Origin: Trileptium ribeirensis
Taxonomy: Eukaryota > Nematoda > Enoplea > Enoplida > Thoracostomopsidae
DNA length: 64,000 nt
Reading direction: 5' to 3'
Assembly (NCBI GenBank): GCA_030248225.1
Contig: JASANE010021126.1
Location: 1-64,000 of the forward strand
A program made the translations under genes and the position numbers. A model generated the notes under the pieces. The model saw only the letters and a list, made by a program, of their open reading frames with translations, searched no databases and was not told the origin of the DNA. The stretch's first letter is position 1. The number at the start of each line of letters is the position of its first letter. This document shows, one piece after another, positions 49,371-61,804 of this stretch.

Positions 49371-49846
49371 TTACACAATAAGTATGAGGCTTAATCCTAT
49401 TTGTATTCTGAGCATAGTGGCTGAGACGACCGAAGTGAAGTATACTGCATAGTGGTGAAGTTTGACAATGTTTATTACTACGTTTTTAGGATGACACGCA
49501 TAACTCAACGTTGGCTGTGCGGATTGAAAGATTGAAATCCCTGTTTTATGCCCTTTGTTAGGAGCGAAACCGGATTCCAACATCTTCAACTGACAAGCGA
49601 GTCCACAAGATATTAAATTATTGTATCTCGATTGGTTAGGTTTTGAGGAAGCCACATGTCATTTGGAGACATAAGCCATGATGTTGGCGATTGATGTACG
49701 CATTTCCTGCTTGTGTGGTCGGCAGGTGCCCAATAACACCAATTGCGATCATCTGAAACGTGGCTACCAACAAAATGGCCTGATGAGTTCTTTGTGGTTT
49801 TGTGACAAATCCGATAAGCAACCATGGAGTTGTGTGACTTTGACAA
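49371..49846 (-). other. Open frames upstream of the first PDP exon, not identified
   Basis: A 94-codon frame (49371-49655) starting MASSKPNQSRYNNLISCGLA and overlapping frames to 49846 lie 170 bases upstream of the PDP exon at 49197. A mitochondrial leader exon would be expected here, and this frame is poor in acidic residues. However, no donor fits cleanly and one frame has a membrane-like stretch. I cannot decide between leader exon and chance. Confidence 0.2.
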
Positions 49847-50359
49847 AAACTGGTTATATGACTCTCGTGTAGTATTGAAAGCGTTATACCACCTTGTACA
49901 TATATATTTATAACCTACCTACCTGAAATTAGGTACTATCGCTAAGACCATTCATCGGTTATAACTAAAAACTGTGTTTTACACCATCATAACATAATAT
50001 GGCGTAACCAAACTCAACGCAGACCAACTGTAATGTTAACACATAAGAATATCAATAAAGGCATATACGTAATAATAAGATAAACCCTTAGCTAAACTTC
50101 GCGTACTAACATAAAATTATTTAATATTTACAATAATAAATTTAGAACTAAAATATTTAAATAAATTTGGGATCATTATTTATGTATTCCTACTAAACTA
50201 AAAAGAGCCTTAAGCTCTAATTAATAAATATTATAGTATCTATATATTAATAATGATTATGCTCTGCTGCTGCTCCTCCTCTTTTCACTATATAAGGAAT
50301 ATATATAGTTGAAAAGCTAGTACCTTTCTTAGGGTTATTTGGTGCACAATAGATTACAT

Positions 50360-52400
50360 AAGGGGGAAATTTGACCCGCTGGATCCATTGGAATGATCAG
50401 GTTTGTGCTCTGAGGTTCTGGTAAGGAGCTATGGGGTCAGGTCACCATCGGGAGGCCGCTACTGCTATATGACCTTCAGATGTCCAAAAATCGAAAAAAT
50501 GTTGTTGGCCTCATATAATGAAATTCGACCTGCTCAGTCCATTTTTAGTTGTTCGTTTTGGCTTCTGATGTTCCAGTAAGGTGTTAGGGTTAGGGAACGA
50601 CCGAATACCTAATTTCACCGAATACCGAATATTCGGCCCCTACTATTCGGCCGAATACCGAATGCCGAATACCGAACAGTTGTTCGCAACACCTATGTAT
50701 GATGAGAAATCTATAACTCTATAAATCTACCACTGTATGTACGTGCACCATACAACAAGTCGTTTTGTGTAGTGTTGCTGAGTCAGGGATAGTTTTTGTT
50801 CGATGAATTTTTTTGCTTTGTGCTCCCGTTCGTTAGGTTGAAGTTATAATTTTGTTTTTATTGATTTTTTAATTGATTGCCGGAATTATGAAGAGTGTCA
50901 CCATTTGCGATTTACTTCTGAAACATTCACGGTGCGTCAAAGAAAACGAACAAATCCTGCTTGCATTTAGACCCCAAAGTATTAATTTCGCAACTATTAT
51001 GGCAGCGTGATAGTGCACGGCTGATGAAGAACATAACTGTGGTGATCAGAACATTCGATCCGGCTGCGAACTGAATTGATGAGTCTCAAACGCATCTTGT
51101 CTTGCCAAAGTTGCAACACGTTGGACGTATTCAGCGGTTTGCAGCAGCATTATCAGGACTCCGGCCGTAAAATTAGGATATCTAGTGGGCAGATTTTGAC
51201 TTTATATTTCAACTAACAGCGGCCAGTTAACTATTCGGTATTCGGCCGAATATTGCCAACTATTCGGCCGAATACTGAATACCTACTATTCGGCCGAATA
51301 CCTACTATTCGGCCGAATACCGAATATTCGGTCGTTCCCTAGTTAGGGTGGTTAGGGGACCCTTGGGAAAGAACTCCTGTAATGACCTTCAGTGGTACAA
51401 AAATCAAAAAAGTTAAGTTTATATCATTTAAGGGAATTTGACCAGCTGAATCGTTTGGAGTGGTTAATTTTGGTGTTCAATGTTCCGGAAAGGAGTTATG
51501 GGGATGAGAGCACATTAAGAGAATATCAGACCCTGTATAAGCCACAAAATTTTAAAGATCGAAAAAGAAGTTGGTGTCATACAATGTAATTTTACTCGCT
51601 GAGTCGATTAGGGTGGTTAATTTTCGTCTCCGAGGTTCCAGTAAAGAAAGAAGGTTGTGGAAATAAGGGCATCCTCGGGAGGCACCACTCCCTATATGAC
51701 CCCCAGGAGTCCAAAAGTGAAAAAATGAAGTCGATTTGTAAGGTAATCTGACCCTCTGAGTCGATTGGTGTGGTTAATTATCGTCTTCGAGGTTCCGGTG
51801 GGGAGTTATTGGGGGACAAGAGACCCTCCATAGGGCATCACCCTAATATAACTACCCCCAGGTGTCCAACAATCGAAAAAATGAAGTTTAGTCTCATACA
51901 AAATAATCTGACCAACTGAATGGAGTGGTTAATTTTTCCAGATTCCGGTACGTAGGTATAGGGGCCAGGGCACCGTCGAGTGTGTACCACTAACTATATG
52001 AGCCTCAGGGGTCCAAAATCGAAACTTAATTTAACCTTCTGAATCCATTGCAATGGTTAGTTTTGGTTTCTGAGGTTCCCCAATAAAATGTATGGGGTCA
52101 AGCCACCCTCCAATGGGCATCCCCTAATATGATCCTCAGGTGTCCAAAAATTAAAAAATGAAGTTAGCCTCATATAAGTTAATTTGACCCACTGAATCTT
52201 TCGATGTAGTTAATTTTCTTCCGAGGTTCCGGTAAGGAGGTATAAGGGGTCGTCAGGTCGCCCCACAAACGGCATCCCCATAGCATGACTCTCAGGGGTG
52301 TAAAAATTGAAAAATGAAGTTAGTGCCAAATAAGGTAATTTGACCCAATTAATCTATTGGAGTAGGTAATTTTCATATCCCGGGTTCCATACCAGTTTTA
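50360..52400. repeat. 155-bp tandem array (about nine diverged units)
   Basis: The block (T)TTGACC.(G/A)CTGA(A/G)TC..TTGG recurs near 50370, 50524, 51437, 51591, 51747, 51907, 52031, 52184 and 52340. Once the 759 bases of the hAT MITE plus its target duplication are removed, the spacings are about 154-160, except one shortened unit of about 124. Each unit also has a GAGGTTCCGGTAAGGAG-like block, an ATGACC(C)TCAGG.GTCCAAAAATCGAAAAAATGAAGTT block and a CATATAA.GTAA block. Units differ at many positions, so the array is old. Confidence 0.85.
50591..51341. mobile_element. hAT-type MITE, 751 bp
   Basis: The termini TAGGGAACGACCGAATA form a perfect 17-bp inverted repeat, and an identical 8-bp duplication GTTAGGGT flanks the element (50583-50590 and 51342-51349). 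An 8-bp target duplication with TAGGG-type ends is the hAT signature. Both ends are rich in short palindromes built on CGAATATTCGG and ATTCGGCCGAAT, which could fold into long subterminal hairpins. No transposase frame is present. Confidence 0.93.
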
Positions 52401-52575
52401 ATAAGAGGAATGCTCGGATAAAACAAAACAAAACCATGAAACCAAAACGAAACCAAAAACTTTGAGTTAGGAGGCAAAACTAAACAGTAATAAATTAATG
52501 GTAGACGAAAAGGAACAAAGGAAGATAACTATTAATAAAAAAATTATTAGTATTAAATTAAAGAAAATAAGAATA

Positions 52576-55500
52576 CTGCCGTGCTATAGAAAAAAGGTGT
52601 AACTCCAAAACTAATGTTTTCGAGAAAAACACATTCGAACTTTTTCACATCAAATATTATATATAATTATTATTTCGTTGCAAAAATTTGCATAGCAACT
52701 CGGTACAGTATTTTCTATGACGGTTCTAAATTTCGCCACATTCTGCCTAGCCCAACCAGGTGTATTCGGATGATTTCGGAAACCGGCCGGAGTTACAACA
52801 AATTGCAACTTTTGTTAGCATCTCATTTGCAACGCAAAAAGCTGTAACTCCATCAAATTTACATGTAAATGTTCCTCGACATTATGTTTACAAAATATAA
52901 AAGCTGTATCTCCAAGTAAAAATGGAAATACATCTTTTTCCAAAGTACGATCCAGCGAATTTAATTTACGCATTTGAATTAAGCAGTGTGTCTCCATAGA
53001 GTTTGAGTATTGAGTGTGTATTTGAACCACGACAGTAAACTCTATTTTGCACCGTAAACATATACCAGATACTGTGGGTGCCAACAGTCCTAACGTAATG
53101 GCATATGCAGTAAAATGTTATATTTCTAACTTTATAACTCTGAATTGGCGTTCCACATCTAGTCATATATCTATCTCTTCGGCGCAGTCTTCGTCGCTTT
53201 CGGTCGCGATTACTGCTTCCGACCTTACAGGCAAATTGTTCCGGAACAACTTTGCTGCATCTCGCACAAACGGTAAAAGGTTCTTCTGTATGCCCAGCTT
53301 ACAGGATTCCGTTACTCCGCGGGGCGATTTCAGTGTAGCTGGACGAGAGATTACCAGAAATGGTTTCATGAAGTCTAACTCCGCAAATTCTTTGTCCGTT
53401 AGGGCCAGCTTGTAGTGAAGACTTGTTGAGTTGCGGCGAAATTCTGCGACCTGAAAGTCATTTAATCTTGGCCTTGGCAAGCGTAGCTTCTTTTTGCTGG
53501 AATCGTTCGTCCACTGGCGGCAGTCGCTGTGCTTAAATTGAACAACAGGGTTGTTATACATTGTTGTTAGCAGGGACTACATGACATGGTTTGTCGCCAT
53601 ATTGCAACATGTATAGCGTTATAAACTTGAATAATACAGCACAACACAGTCAGGTCATTAGATTTCTTTTATATGCCATATTATACCGTTATAATCGAAA
53701 TAAGCGTCGCATACGTGATAAACTTAACAAATAGTACAAGAAACTCAGTTCATAAGTTTGTTCTTTGACATGCCACACACCTTCATAAATAAAATACGGG
53801 TCGCAAAACCAATGCAGTGCCATATTTTGTCATTTTGCAGGTTATATATATACCGGGATAAACTAAATAAACATCGCATAAAAATATAACCTGCAACGCA
53901 TCTCACAAAGTCGGGAAAAGTTTCGACGTTTTTGATCCGCTTCATTTCTAGTTCATCGCCATGATGGATGGAGTCGGCCGACATGAATGTATGGCCCGGT
54001 TCCAAATATTTGAACACGATCTTCTCTGCGGCGATTTCGCTACTGTTAGCCGCGCGAACCATAGCTGAGAACAGAGTCAAATTTTTATTTTGGCCACTAC
54101 AGTTGTCCAACCACGCAACAACGGTTTTGACAGTTTTGTGTACCAAGAGAAATTGCCAAAACGCGCTACGTCCGGTGACAGACTCGTGCCAAACGACAGC
54201 AACTGATTTCTGACCTGTCTGAGGGTGTTGAGAACCTAACAAGGCAAATGTTTCACCTAGTATTGCGTGCACGCTGAACATGATCTGAATGACGAACACA
54301 GTTCTCGCACTTTGTTACATCATGATTGGGGCCCACTGCGCTCTTATGCATATCGTGTATGCGACACTCTTCGCACTCTTCATTACCTAAAGTAACAAAG
54401 CTAATGTTCATGGCGTTCACTTGCCTACGGTAGATCTCGTAGCCAACTTTCGCTTCGTGAGTTTCATTGTATTGCGTCCACATCGCTCGGATAGTCAAAT
54501 CTGAAGGAAGGTATAGTCGCCGTGGCGCGTGCGCTCGTCGATAATGACTTATCAAGTGCTTGAGGCTCTGAATATGGGCTGTAATTGAAGCAGTATCAAT
54601 CTTAGTATTCGGAGAAGCTTTGCCACGCCTTTCTCCTAGCGTTGGAACTCCTGTTGGGTCAGCACTGGCCAATGCGTACCTCACTGGTTTATCGTTCTAA
54701 GTCCTAGCGTCGCTAGGAAGAACACTTTGCACACCTTCTGTGGTGTTCCGTCTCCGTCTTTGAGAGACCAGGATAATGTTTTTTGACGGCGTGAACGTTC
54801 ATCGGGCTCCGGCACGCCTTCGCGTCGTTCTCGGTGTTTATCACTAGACTTAACAAGTTCCCTGAGGAGCATCCGTGACGCTTCCCAATAGCTATTGTAG
54901 CTTGCTAGCCGAAGATCGTGATTAATACGTTCGCCGCACGAAAATCTGCAACAACATAGGTCTTTCATAGGATGTTTTGATTTCTTGTCTTGCACTGTCA
55001 GTAGTTTCTTCTTCTTTAGCTTGGGTGGTTCATCATCACGCTGATCCGGTTCCTGTAGTTCCGAATCGTCCCTACCATTATACTGGTGATGAGGCTGCGT
55101 AACCGCTGTGCTGTCGTCGGCACTACGGATATCTCTACTACTATCCACGAAAGGTTGCAACAAATCCGCATTTGGGCGGTAAGCATCACTGTCAGCACTA
55201 AATCTCATTTCAGCAAGAGAGTCTTGTGGGGCCACAGACTCGTATGTCTGCCGTAACGCATAAGCGTGGGATTTGCTTGGTTCTGGCTGTGCTTCGGTTG
55301 ATATTTCACACAGTTGAATGTAGGATTTTGATAAGGTGCTATTCGCCGACGATGTAGTCACTGACGGTGGTGGTGTTGGGTACTGCTGTGCACTGGAGCC
55401 AAACGCCGTGTCGAAACTGGGCAGAGGATGCATTGGATTTGCGCAGTAAATTCCCGCGGAAGACGAGCTATAATTATTTGGATGCGTGAAATGTTCCTGA

Positions 55501-56949
55501 CAGCAGCCACGTACACCCTGCGTCAGATGAACCCCCAATGGCATCGCTCGCTCGAGAGGCCATAGTCGTTTTTGATAAGTGCTAGCTGTATACCTACCTT
55601 GGTTCTGGATTCTCAATGCGATCGAGCAGCGACTGCATGCATGTATTCGCCACAGTAGTTGCATGCTTTAGCGTAAGAAAGGCTGGGAGAACGCTAGCGA
55701 AGGCGTCTGTTGCAGTTGAATTTCCCTAGGCTTCAGAAACAGCGTATTCGAACGCAAGTTCAATAGACTGACACAGGTATGAATTCTTTCGAGTCCCAAT
55801 GACATATTTGATGGTCTTAAGGTCGTTAATTTTTCTGACGGCAGCCGGACTGACGAACGAATCCTGTTTGCTGGATGCAGGCCACCAGACATATATGTGA
55901 CCTTGAGGCTTGGTAACATTGCGAGGAGCCGTTGAACTGTCGATCACCATTGCCGGCCAAAACAATCTTCTCCATTTAACACACACAAATTCGTTAAATT
56001 CGAACATCCGACACAATTATTCATAAAACTGAAAAAAGGCATTACAAATTTATTATGTTTCCGTCGCCATTAGCATCATGAATAAAACCATGATGTTAAT
56101 GGCGCCAACCTATGTGAATGTCTTAAGTGTGGCGTTGCATGGAATGCCTTCAATGCATATAAGGCAAACAAACAGAATTAAAAATAATTATCTGACACAC
56201 TAAATAAAACCCAGTGGTTTCATTGCTGTGGGTTACAAGCAATTAGCGGGTGTTACGAGTCCACACAGATTTCATAATAAAACCTCATTGAGAAAAAATG
56301 TGTATATCACGAACTAAACTGGAGATAAACTAATTATTATCAAAATCAAAATCAGTAATGTAAATTTATAAACTGAGCGCAATGTTTAACTATGCATTAA
56401 TAACACGCGTAACAAATCCGCTCGATTCTAAAATTCTGTTAAAAATAGTTTCTGCTATATGAAGTATATTGCTTGACGAAATATCCATGACAGTTATAAA
56501 CTGGGTGATGAGGTGACAATTTTCATATGAACTTGTCGTTGCGCGGCTATATTCTTGGTTATGAATCATCGTCACTATTTGTCATCCCCGGTTGCTAAAA
56601 GGCAGCCTGAAATACGGAGATACACCGTTTTTCTGTTGTATGCGTAAGTAGTATCAAACATTTAAAAGCTGTATCTCCAATGTTGTTGCTGGAGTTACAG
56701 CTTTTTTGATTTTGCTAAATTCCAAATAAAATGTCGTATCTCCATAACATATGGAAATACACCTTTTTTGCTTTGGACAAATGGAGATGCAGCTTTTTAC
56801 CCAGACCACACAGTAATATAGCATCAGATGGAGTGGAGACACTGCAAAATAGACTGCAAATCCAATCTACGCAAAAATTTGACCCAGAAATATATAAAAT
56901 ATAATTTTTCGAAATTTTGGAAATACACCCTTTTTCCGTAGCACGGCAG
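52576..56949. mobile_element. TIR-bounded DNA transposon carrying the PWWP transposase
   Basis: The left end reads CTGCCGTGCTATAG, then a run of six A and GGTGTA. The right end, on the opposite strand, reads CTGCCGTGCTACGG, five A, GGGTGTA. The inverted repeat therefore extends about 30 bases with a few mismatches. AATA lies directly outside both ends (52572-52575 and 56950-56953) and may be a 4-bp target duplication. Subterminal regions on both sides repeat an AAAAAGCTGTA(T/A)CTCCA motif in both orientations (left near 52836 and 52898; right near 56660, 56690, 56740 and 56780). Such motifs are usual transposase-binding sites. The single gene between them is the minus-strand relic at 53163-56016. 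Total 4.37 kb. Confidence 0.85.
53163..56016 (-). pseudogene. PWWP-domain transposase relic, subfamily B
   Basis: On the minus strand the first exon (56016 to about 55597) has a PWWP-like module (NEFVCVKWRRLFWPAMVID, HIYVWWPASSK, and the helix NSYLCQSIELAFEYA). It carries one in-frame TAG near 55727 and ends at a donor GTAGGTAT. The next frame (to 54681) is a Ser/Gln-rich linker, a Cys-rich block (CCCRFSCGERINHDLRLASY) and VCKVFFLATLGL, where the frame shifts. Then come PVRYALASADPTGVPTLGER (from 54684), HYRRAHAPRRLYLP and a CENCVRHSDH zinc-like motif. The core follows with GETFALLGS, VVWHESVTGRSA, AWLDNCSGQNKN (about 54113-54078) and EPGHTFMSADSIHH (about 54000-53960). The first acidic motif is missing, so a short internal deletion is likely near 54260. 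After an intron (donor near 53897-53920, acceptor near 53575) the last exon ends EEIDI at 53163. Domain order matches the relic at 1854-4372, but the sequences are very different. Confidence 0.85.
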
Positions 56950-57099
56950 AATAGTACGAATAATATTAAACTATAACTAAAAATAACAACTAACCAAAAT
57001 TACAAAAACAAAAGCAACAAAACTGGAGAAAAGAGGCATAAGAAATAAAACTACAATTTAGGTAAATTACTAAAAAGTAGGGAATAATCTTTTTATTCT

Positions 57100-57835
57100 T
57101 TGCTTTTGTCTCGCATGGTGACGAGGTCCGCGGTAGCTGTACTCCTTCTCCATTGCCAGCGGTAATATGCCTGATCAGGATGCACTTTGGCGATGTAGAG
57201 TGTCCTGCCAACGCTGCTTGGACCGTCCTCTGGGCCTTTTGCCAACGACGATAAGCTGGTATCCTTGTTAGACCAGGGTGTAGTCGTCGGCTCTCAGAAC
57301 TTGGCTGAACCATCTGAGTCGAGCTTCGCGAAGCCTGTCAGCAATCGGTGCCACTTCGTATATCTGGCGGATGTTGTACTTGGCCACATGGCTCAACAGA
57401 GTAAGGCCGGATATCCATCGAAGCATTTTTGTTTACATGACATTGAACCGGTTTTTTGCAGCTTCTTAGCCGGCCAGTATTCCGATTATATAGTAGATAG
57501 CCACAGGTCGGATAACCGAGCAGTAGACTTTCGATTTGAGTCGATCACTGATTTTCTTGTCGCAGATTACAGGCGTTGTTGTTCTCCACTTTTGCCATGC
57601 TGTACCTGCGCGTGCTGTGATTTTTTACTGCAAGCTACCATCGGCTGCGATCTTCGATCCGAGATACTTGAAAGTATCAGTTCGAAGTAAGGCGATGCCA
57701 ACCACAGAGATAGTCTTCTGTCGGATTGTGTCGGTCTATAGCTATTCGGTTTTCTTGATGTTCAGACGCAAATCGAACCGTTTGAGACGGTCACTCTATG
57801 AGTGCACTTGACACTGCAGCTTATCTTTATGCGGT
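57100..57835 (-). mobile_element. RTE-type LINE, C-terminal fragment
   Basis: On the minus strand, broken frames give RLKSKVYCSVIRPVAIYY-like, MLRWISGLTLLSHVAKYNIR-like and APIADRLREARLRWFSQVLR-like segments. KRPRGRSKQRWQDTL-like residues follow near 57200. These are the post-RT motifs of RTE/BovB-like LINEs. Several stops and frameshifts are present. The 5' part is absent. Confidence 0.75.
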
Positions 57836-57839
57836 TTAG

Positions 57840-58345
57840 GCAACTAATGTCAAATCCACCATACAAAAAGCTAGCTATCAAAAATTATTTAATTAGCATA
57901 TAATATTAACTATTCAGCTAATTAACTAATTAGCACACATAATAAAATCATAGAGCTTTAAAAGTTTCATATTCATAATCAGCGACATCGAAAACACCCG
58001 AGCGCAAAAGATCAGCAATTTTAGGGTGACTTTAAATTTTTTTTTATAAAATTAACTAAATAGCTAATTAATTAGCATATGTGGCCAATTTTGCGAGCTT
58101 CAGAAATGCCATATTCATGATCAGCCACAGAGAAAACCGCCGTGAATTTTTTTTCATTTCTAAGCACTTTGACAGTTTTCACACACAAATGAATTAATTG
58201 TATAATTAACTAATTAGCATGTTTTAACAGCCTCGTATAGTAATAAATAAAATATTAGTAATTAGCACAGGGAGATGTAGTATACGCACCAAAATAATAT
58301 ATTTACACTAACTATTCATTGAAAAATAGACAATTTTTGTTTATT
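57840..58345 (-). repeat. Dispersed repeat R2, minus-strand copy
   Basis: Reverse complement of blocks in 9480-9880: TAATTAGCTAATT palindromes, AAAGCTC.ATGATTTTAT, CATATTCATAATCAGCGACATCGAAAACACCC and GAGCTTCAGAAATG.CATA. It abuts the RTE fragment directly. Confidence 0.6.
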
Positions 58346-58349
58346 TAAA

Positions 58350-60820
58350 AAGAGTGGAAATTGAAAGAAATTAGATTTGGTTTAATTTGGGTAGGGAATG
58401 TAATTTTAGGGGTGTTTGAAAAATGATAGAAATTGATAATTTTGAGAAGGTTAGGAGAGAGGAAGTTTTAAAGAAAACTGGAGAAAAAGTAGGAAAATGG
58501 GAAATTTTTAAGGCCTGAAAAGGGTGAAAGGTCTGAAAATAAAAATATGTCTAGTTAGTCTTTTGGTGTTGTTTTAGCGCAACGTCGCATGGTTAAACGC
58601 GCTAATTCACGGACAGCTTTCAAACTATTACAAACGCCAAACATGACAAATATCGCTGCAGGTGCAAGCTCAATATAAACAAAATTTCAGGTATTTCAGA
58701 ATTTTCAAAAATTCCAGGAATTTACAAATCTTTCAGCAGAAAATTCCAGAATTGACGATTTTACTACTAGGAATGATTGGAATTACATGCATTTCCAGCA
58801 AATTCAAATCTATACAGAAGCGGTCAACTTCTATGCAGTTGAAGCTTGCTCAGCGTATGCCCCTGGACGGATGACGATACTGGTATTTAGGTAGGGTACT
58901 CAAGTTGTTGGTCGTCCGAACCAGTCCCCTTACTAACCCGGCCTTCTCAAGAATAATGCTTCCACGCCGATGACACCGGACGGCTGCCAGACGACGCAGT
59001 CACACTACTAATCATTTCGAGTCCCACCCGTTCTCTAAACCTGGTTACCACTCACTCAACGCAGAGGGGCCGAAAATTTTAAAGTATTACTAAACCTAGT
59101 ACGTTGCTACTAACTACCGCTCCTATTATAATTATGGCCACTTCTCACTTCGATTTACTTGGGAAATAATATTACCAAATAAGATACTAAGCAGGTAAAG
59201 GTACTTATGTGTGCAGCTGCTCCGAGTACTAGACACTGTAAGCTAGGTTAGAACCTTCCGGTAACTCCACTGATACGTACGAGTTACGTTGGTAACTCGC
59301 TTCACTACGCTTCCTCTTTCGAACAGATCTCAGATTCCGCGCCTTCCTTGCGCTCCAGGTAAAACTAAGCAATAAGTCACGTATAGTATCACCGAAACCC
59401 AGAGTATAGGCGTTTCCAAACAGCTAAATTGCTAATCCATTGGGCTAAGGGCCGAGTATAAGCACTTTTCAAGTAGAATAGCTATACCACATAGCTACAC
59501 GCAATTCTTTGCATATGTGAATAAACCAGATGTAGAGTCGCAGAAACCAAAAGCTCGAAATAATAGCCTAATAAAACACTACTTCCGCCTTGTCTAACAA
59601 GTCTTCCGCCCTCGAAACAATTGTCCGCCGTTTCCTAGCTATTAGCTAGGTAATCCAATACAAAATTATAATTACAAAACGAAAACAATCAAATGACAAA
59701 CCATTTGGAAAGATGACCGTACTCCGCAAGCTCCAAACGTAGACTGATCTGTCACAATCAAAACAACCTAAATTTAACATAGCTAGTAAAAGGATGAAAG
59801 GAAAATATGCAAATTAGAAAAAGAAAATAAGTTTAAAATTTTACAATTTTATAAAATTTGAAATTCGGGAGAAACGTATAATAAAGGATTTAGTGTAAAA
59901 TCAAGAAAAATTAGGATTTTGCCCCGGGAACCCCTGGGTAGCCTACGCAACCCCGAAACCCCAATGAAACAATACAAAAAATAATAAAAACGCGAAAATT
60001 TGTTCCGCTCCCCTAGCTATGTAATAATTTTTCAATTTTATACTGGCACAAAATATTAACAAAAGAATAGAATCTTAGTTTAGACTGTCCGTAGCGCAAC
60101 CTTTAGCTTCGACATAACCAATAGTAGCAAGTCAGAGCTAATGGACCATATCTTTGTGAAAAAATACTATAATTGATATCTTTCTTTCTATAAAGCTGTG
60201 GGTTTAGTACAAAAATTGTGTATTTTTGTTGAGTTTAGTGTATTAAAGGCCCAAAGGTGTCAGAAATAATGATTCAATCGCAAGCCAATGTGTTACCTGA
60301 AAAATTTGTTTTGAATTTCGCTTGAACAGAAAGCGTTCCGTGCCGATCTTAAATTGAAATTAAATATGGTAGCAAACGTTTTCTTGCTAATTTTACTTTC
60401 ATTGAACTCGAGCGGGGTTCCAAACTGACAGAGTGCTACCAGTGCGAGTTCACTGACTGTTGTGGTTTATCAAACAGTGTTTGCTGAGCGCCCAACAAAA
60501 TAATAAATGACAATACATCAGCAATACTAAGAAGAAATAGACAACAATATACCAGCAATACATTGACAGCAAAGTTAATGCGCCCATAATTAATATCAAA
60601 GCTTATATGTCTTCCACTAAATCGTCATAGCGGCATAAACTTTCGAAATCTTCATAAATCGAACCTTTTACGAATAATGTTCAGTATATAATTTCACGCT
60701 GCGATTCATAACGCTGGCCTTGTTAATAGATACGTAAATTGTTATGATTGCATTTAACAACCTCAAATGTATAACATAAGCCCATTCCACGCTTCAAAGT
60801 GTAAATTATTTGAAAAATAC
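58350..60820. other. Repeat-rich, non-coding region
   Basis: No gene is supported. It contains an R9 repeat copy (about 60005-60140) and a GC-richer stretch at 58890-59480 with no recognisable coding content. Unusual purine-rich sequence lies at 58370-58540. Confidence 0.4.
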
Positions 60821-60829
60821 CAAATATGA

Positions 60830-61114
60830 TTATTTGATACCTCCCAGGTAAAAGCGGGGGGTACCTGGGAATGGCGAGGGAGATCGTTTCTGGGCGGTAG
60901 ATGGTCTTGATGGGAGGTCTTCCAGGAGGTGCTGAAAAATGTTGACTACACCACGTCGACGACCGATTTTGCGGCTTTTCGAACCTATTCTTTCCAATAT
61001 TTTGCTAACTTGTTTATTTTCCGTAAGTCTTCGACGCGGAGGCTGTGACTGCGGGCCTGCTGGAGGCCGGGGTTTGAGGGTGCATTGAGCACCAGTGGGG
61101 ATTAGGGAATTACC
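60830..61114 (-). other. Open frame without ATG, basic Pro-rich peptide (exon or gag-like remnant)
   Basis: From a TGA at 61115-61117 to a TAA at 60830-60832 the minus strand is open for 94 codons and is GC-richer than its flanks. The peptide holds PRPPAGPQSQPPRRRL, KQVSKILERIGSKSRKIGRR and NIFQHLLEDLPSRPST. It begins without ATG, so it would be an internal exon or a fragment. The composition is like ORF1/gag or a DNA-binding tail, but no family is recognised. Confidence 0.3.
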
Positions 61115-61804
61115 TCAAGCCAAAACAACTGCTGCTTGCTCCCCAATTTAACGTTTGTTTCCCTCTTTATGCACCTATCGTTATACTTCCATTGGTTCTT
61201 CGCTTTCTGAATTGATTGTGACTATGGAGATTGTTTTCGGCTGTTGAATTGTTGACGTTTACTCCTGTTTTGATTATCCTCACGTTAGCAATGAGAAGTT
61301 TCATTAAGTCATTTGTTGTCATTTCTTCATGCGTATATTCACTTCTCAAGCACATTCCTTATAGGTATACCGCTTTTATTTTGAATTCTTTCAATTTCTG
61401 CCTTTTCTTTTTAGATTATCTTTGCTGTGAATCTAGAGTGCCTTCTTCGATACGATCGATACGATGGCACAGTGGGTTTGGGACCTATCGCACATCGACT
61501 CTGTTTCAACTTTGATTAGTTTATGCGTACATTTATATAGTTCGTATTTGGCGCATTTACACTAAATTGACTGCAGGCTGACTAAGCTTTGTCCTATAGT
61601 CAGACGCCGTTATCACAATGTCCAGTACAGTGAAAGGCAACTATGAAGACTTTAATAGCAGCTTAGTAACACTGTCTGGTTTTACACACGAGCGAGCTCA
61701 CACTCAGATGTCTGTCCTGTATGGTCCGAGCACACCGTATATGATGTAACATTGCATTAGGTATAATGTTAAGCTTATGCTTCTGCAAAATTTTGAATTT
61801 CTAG

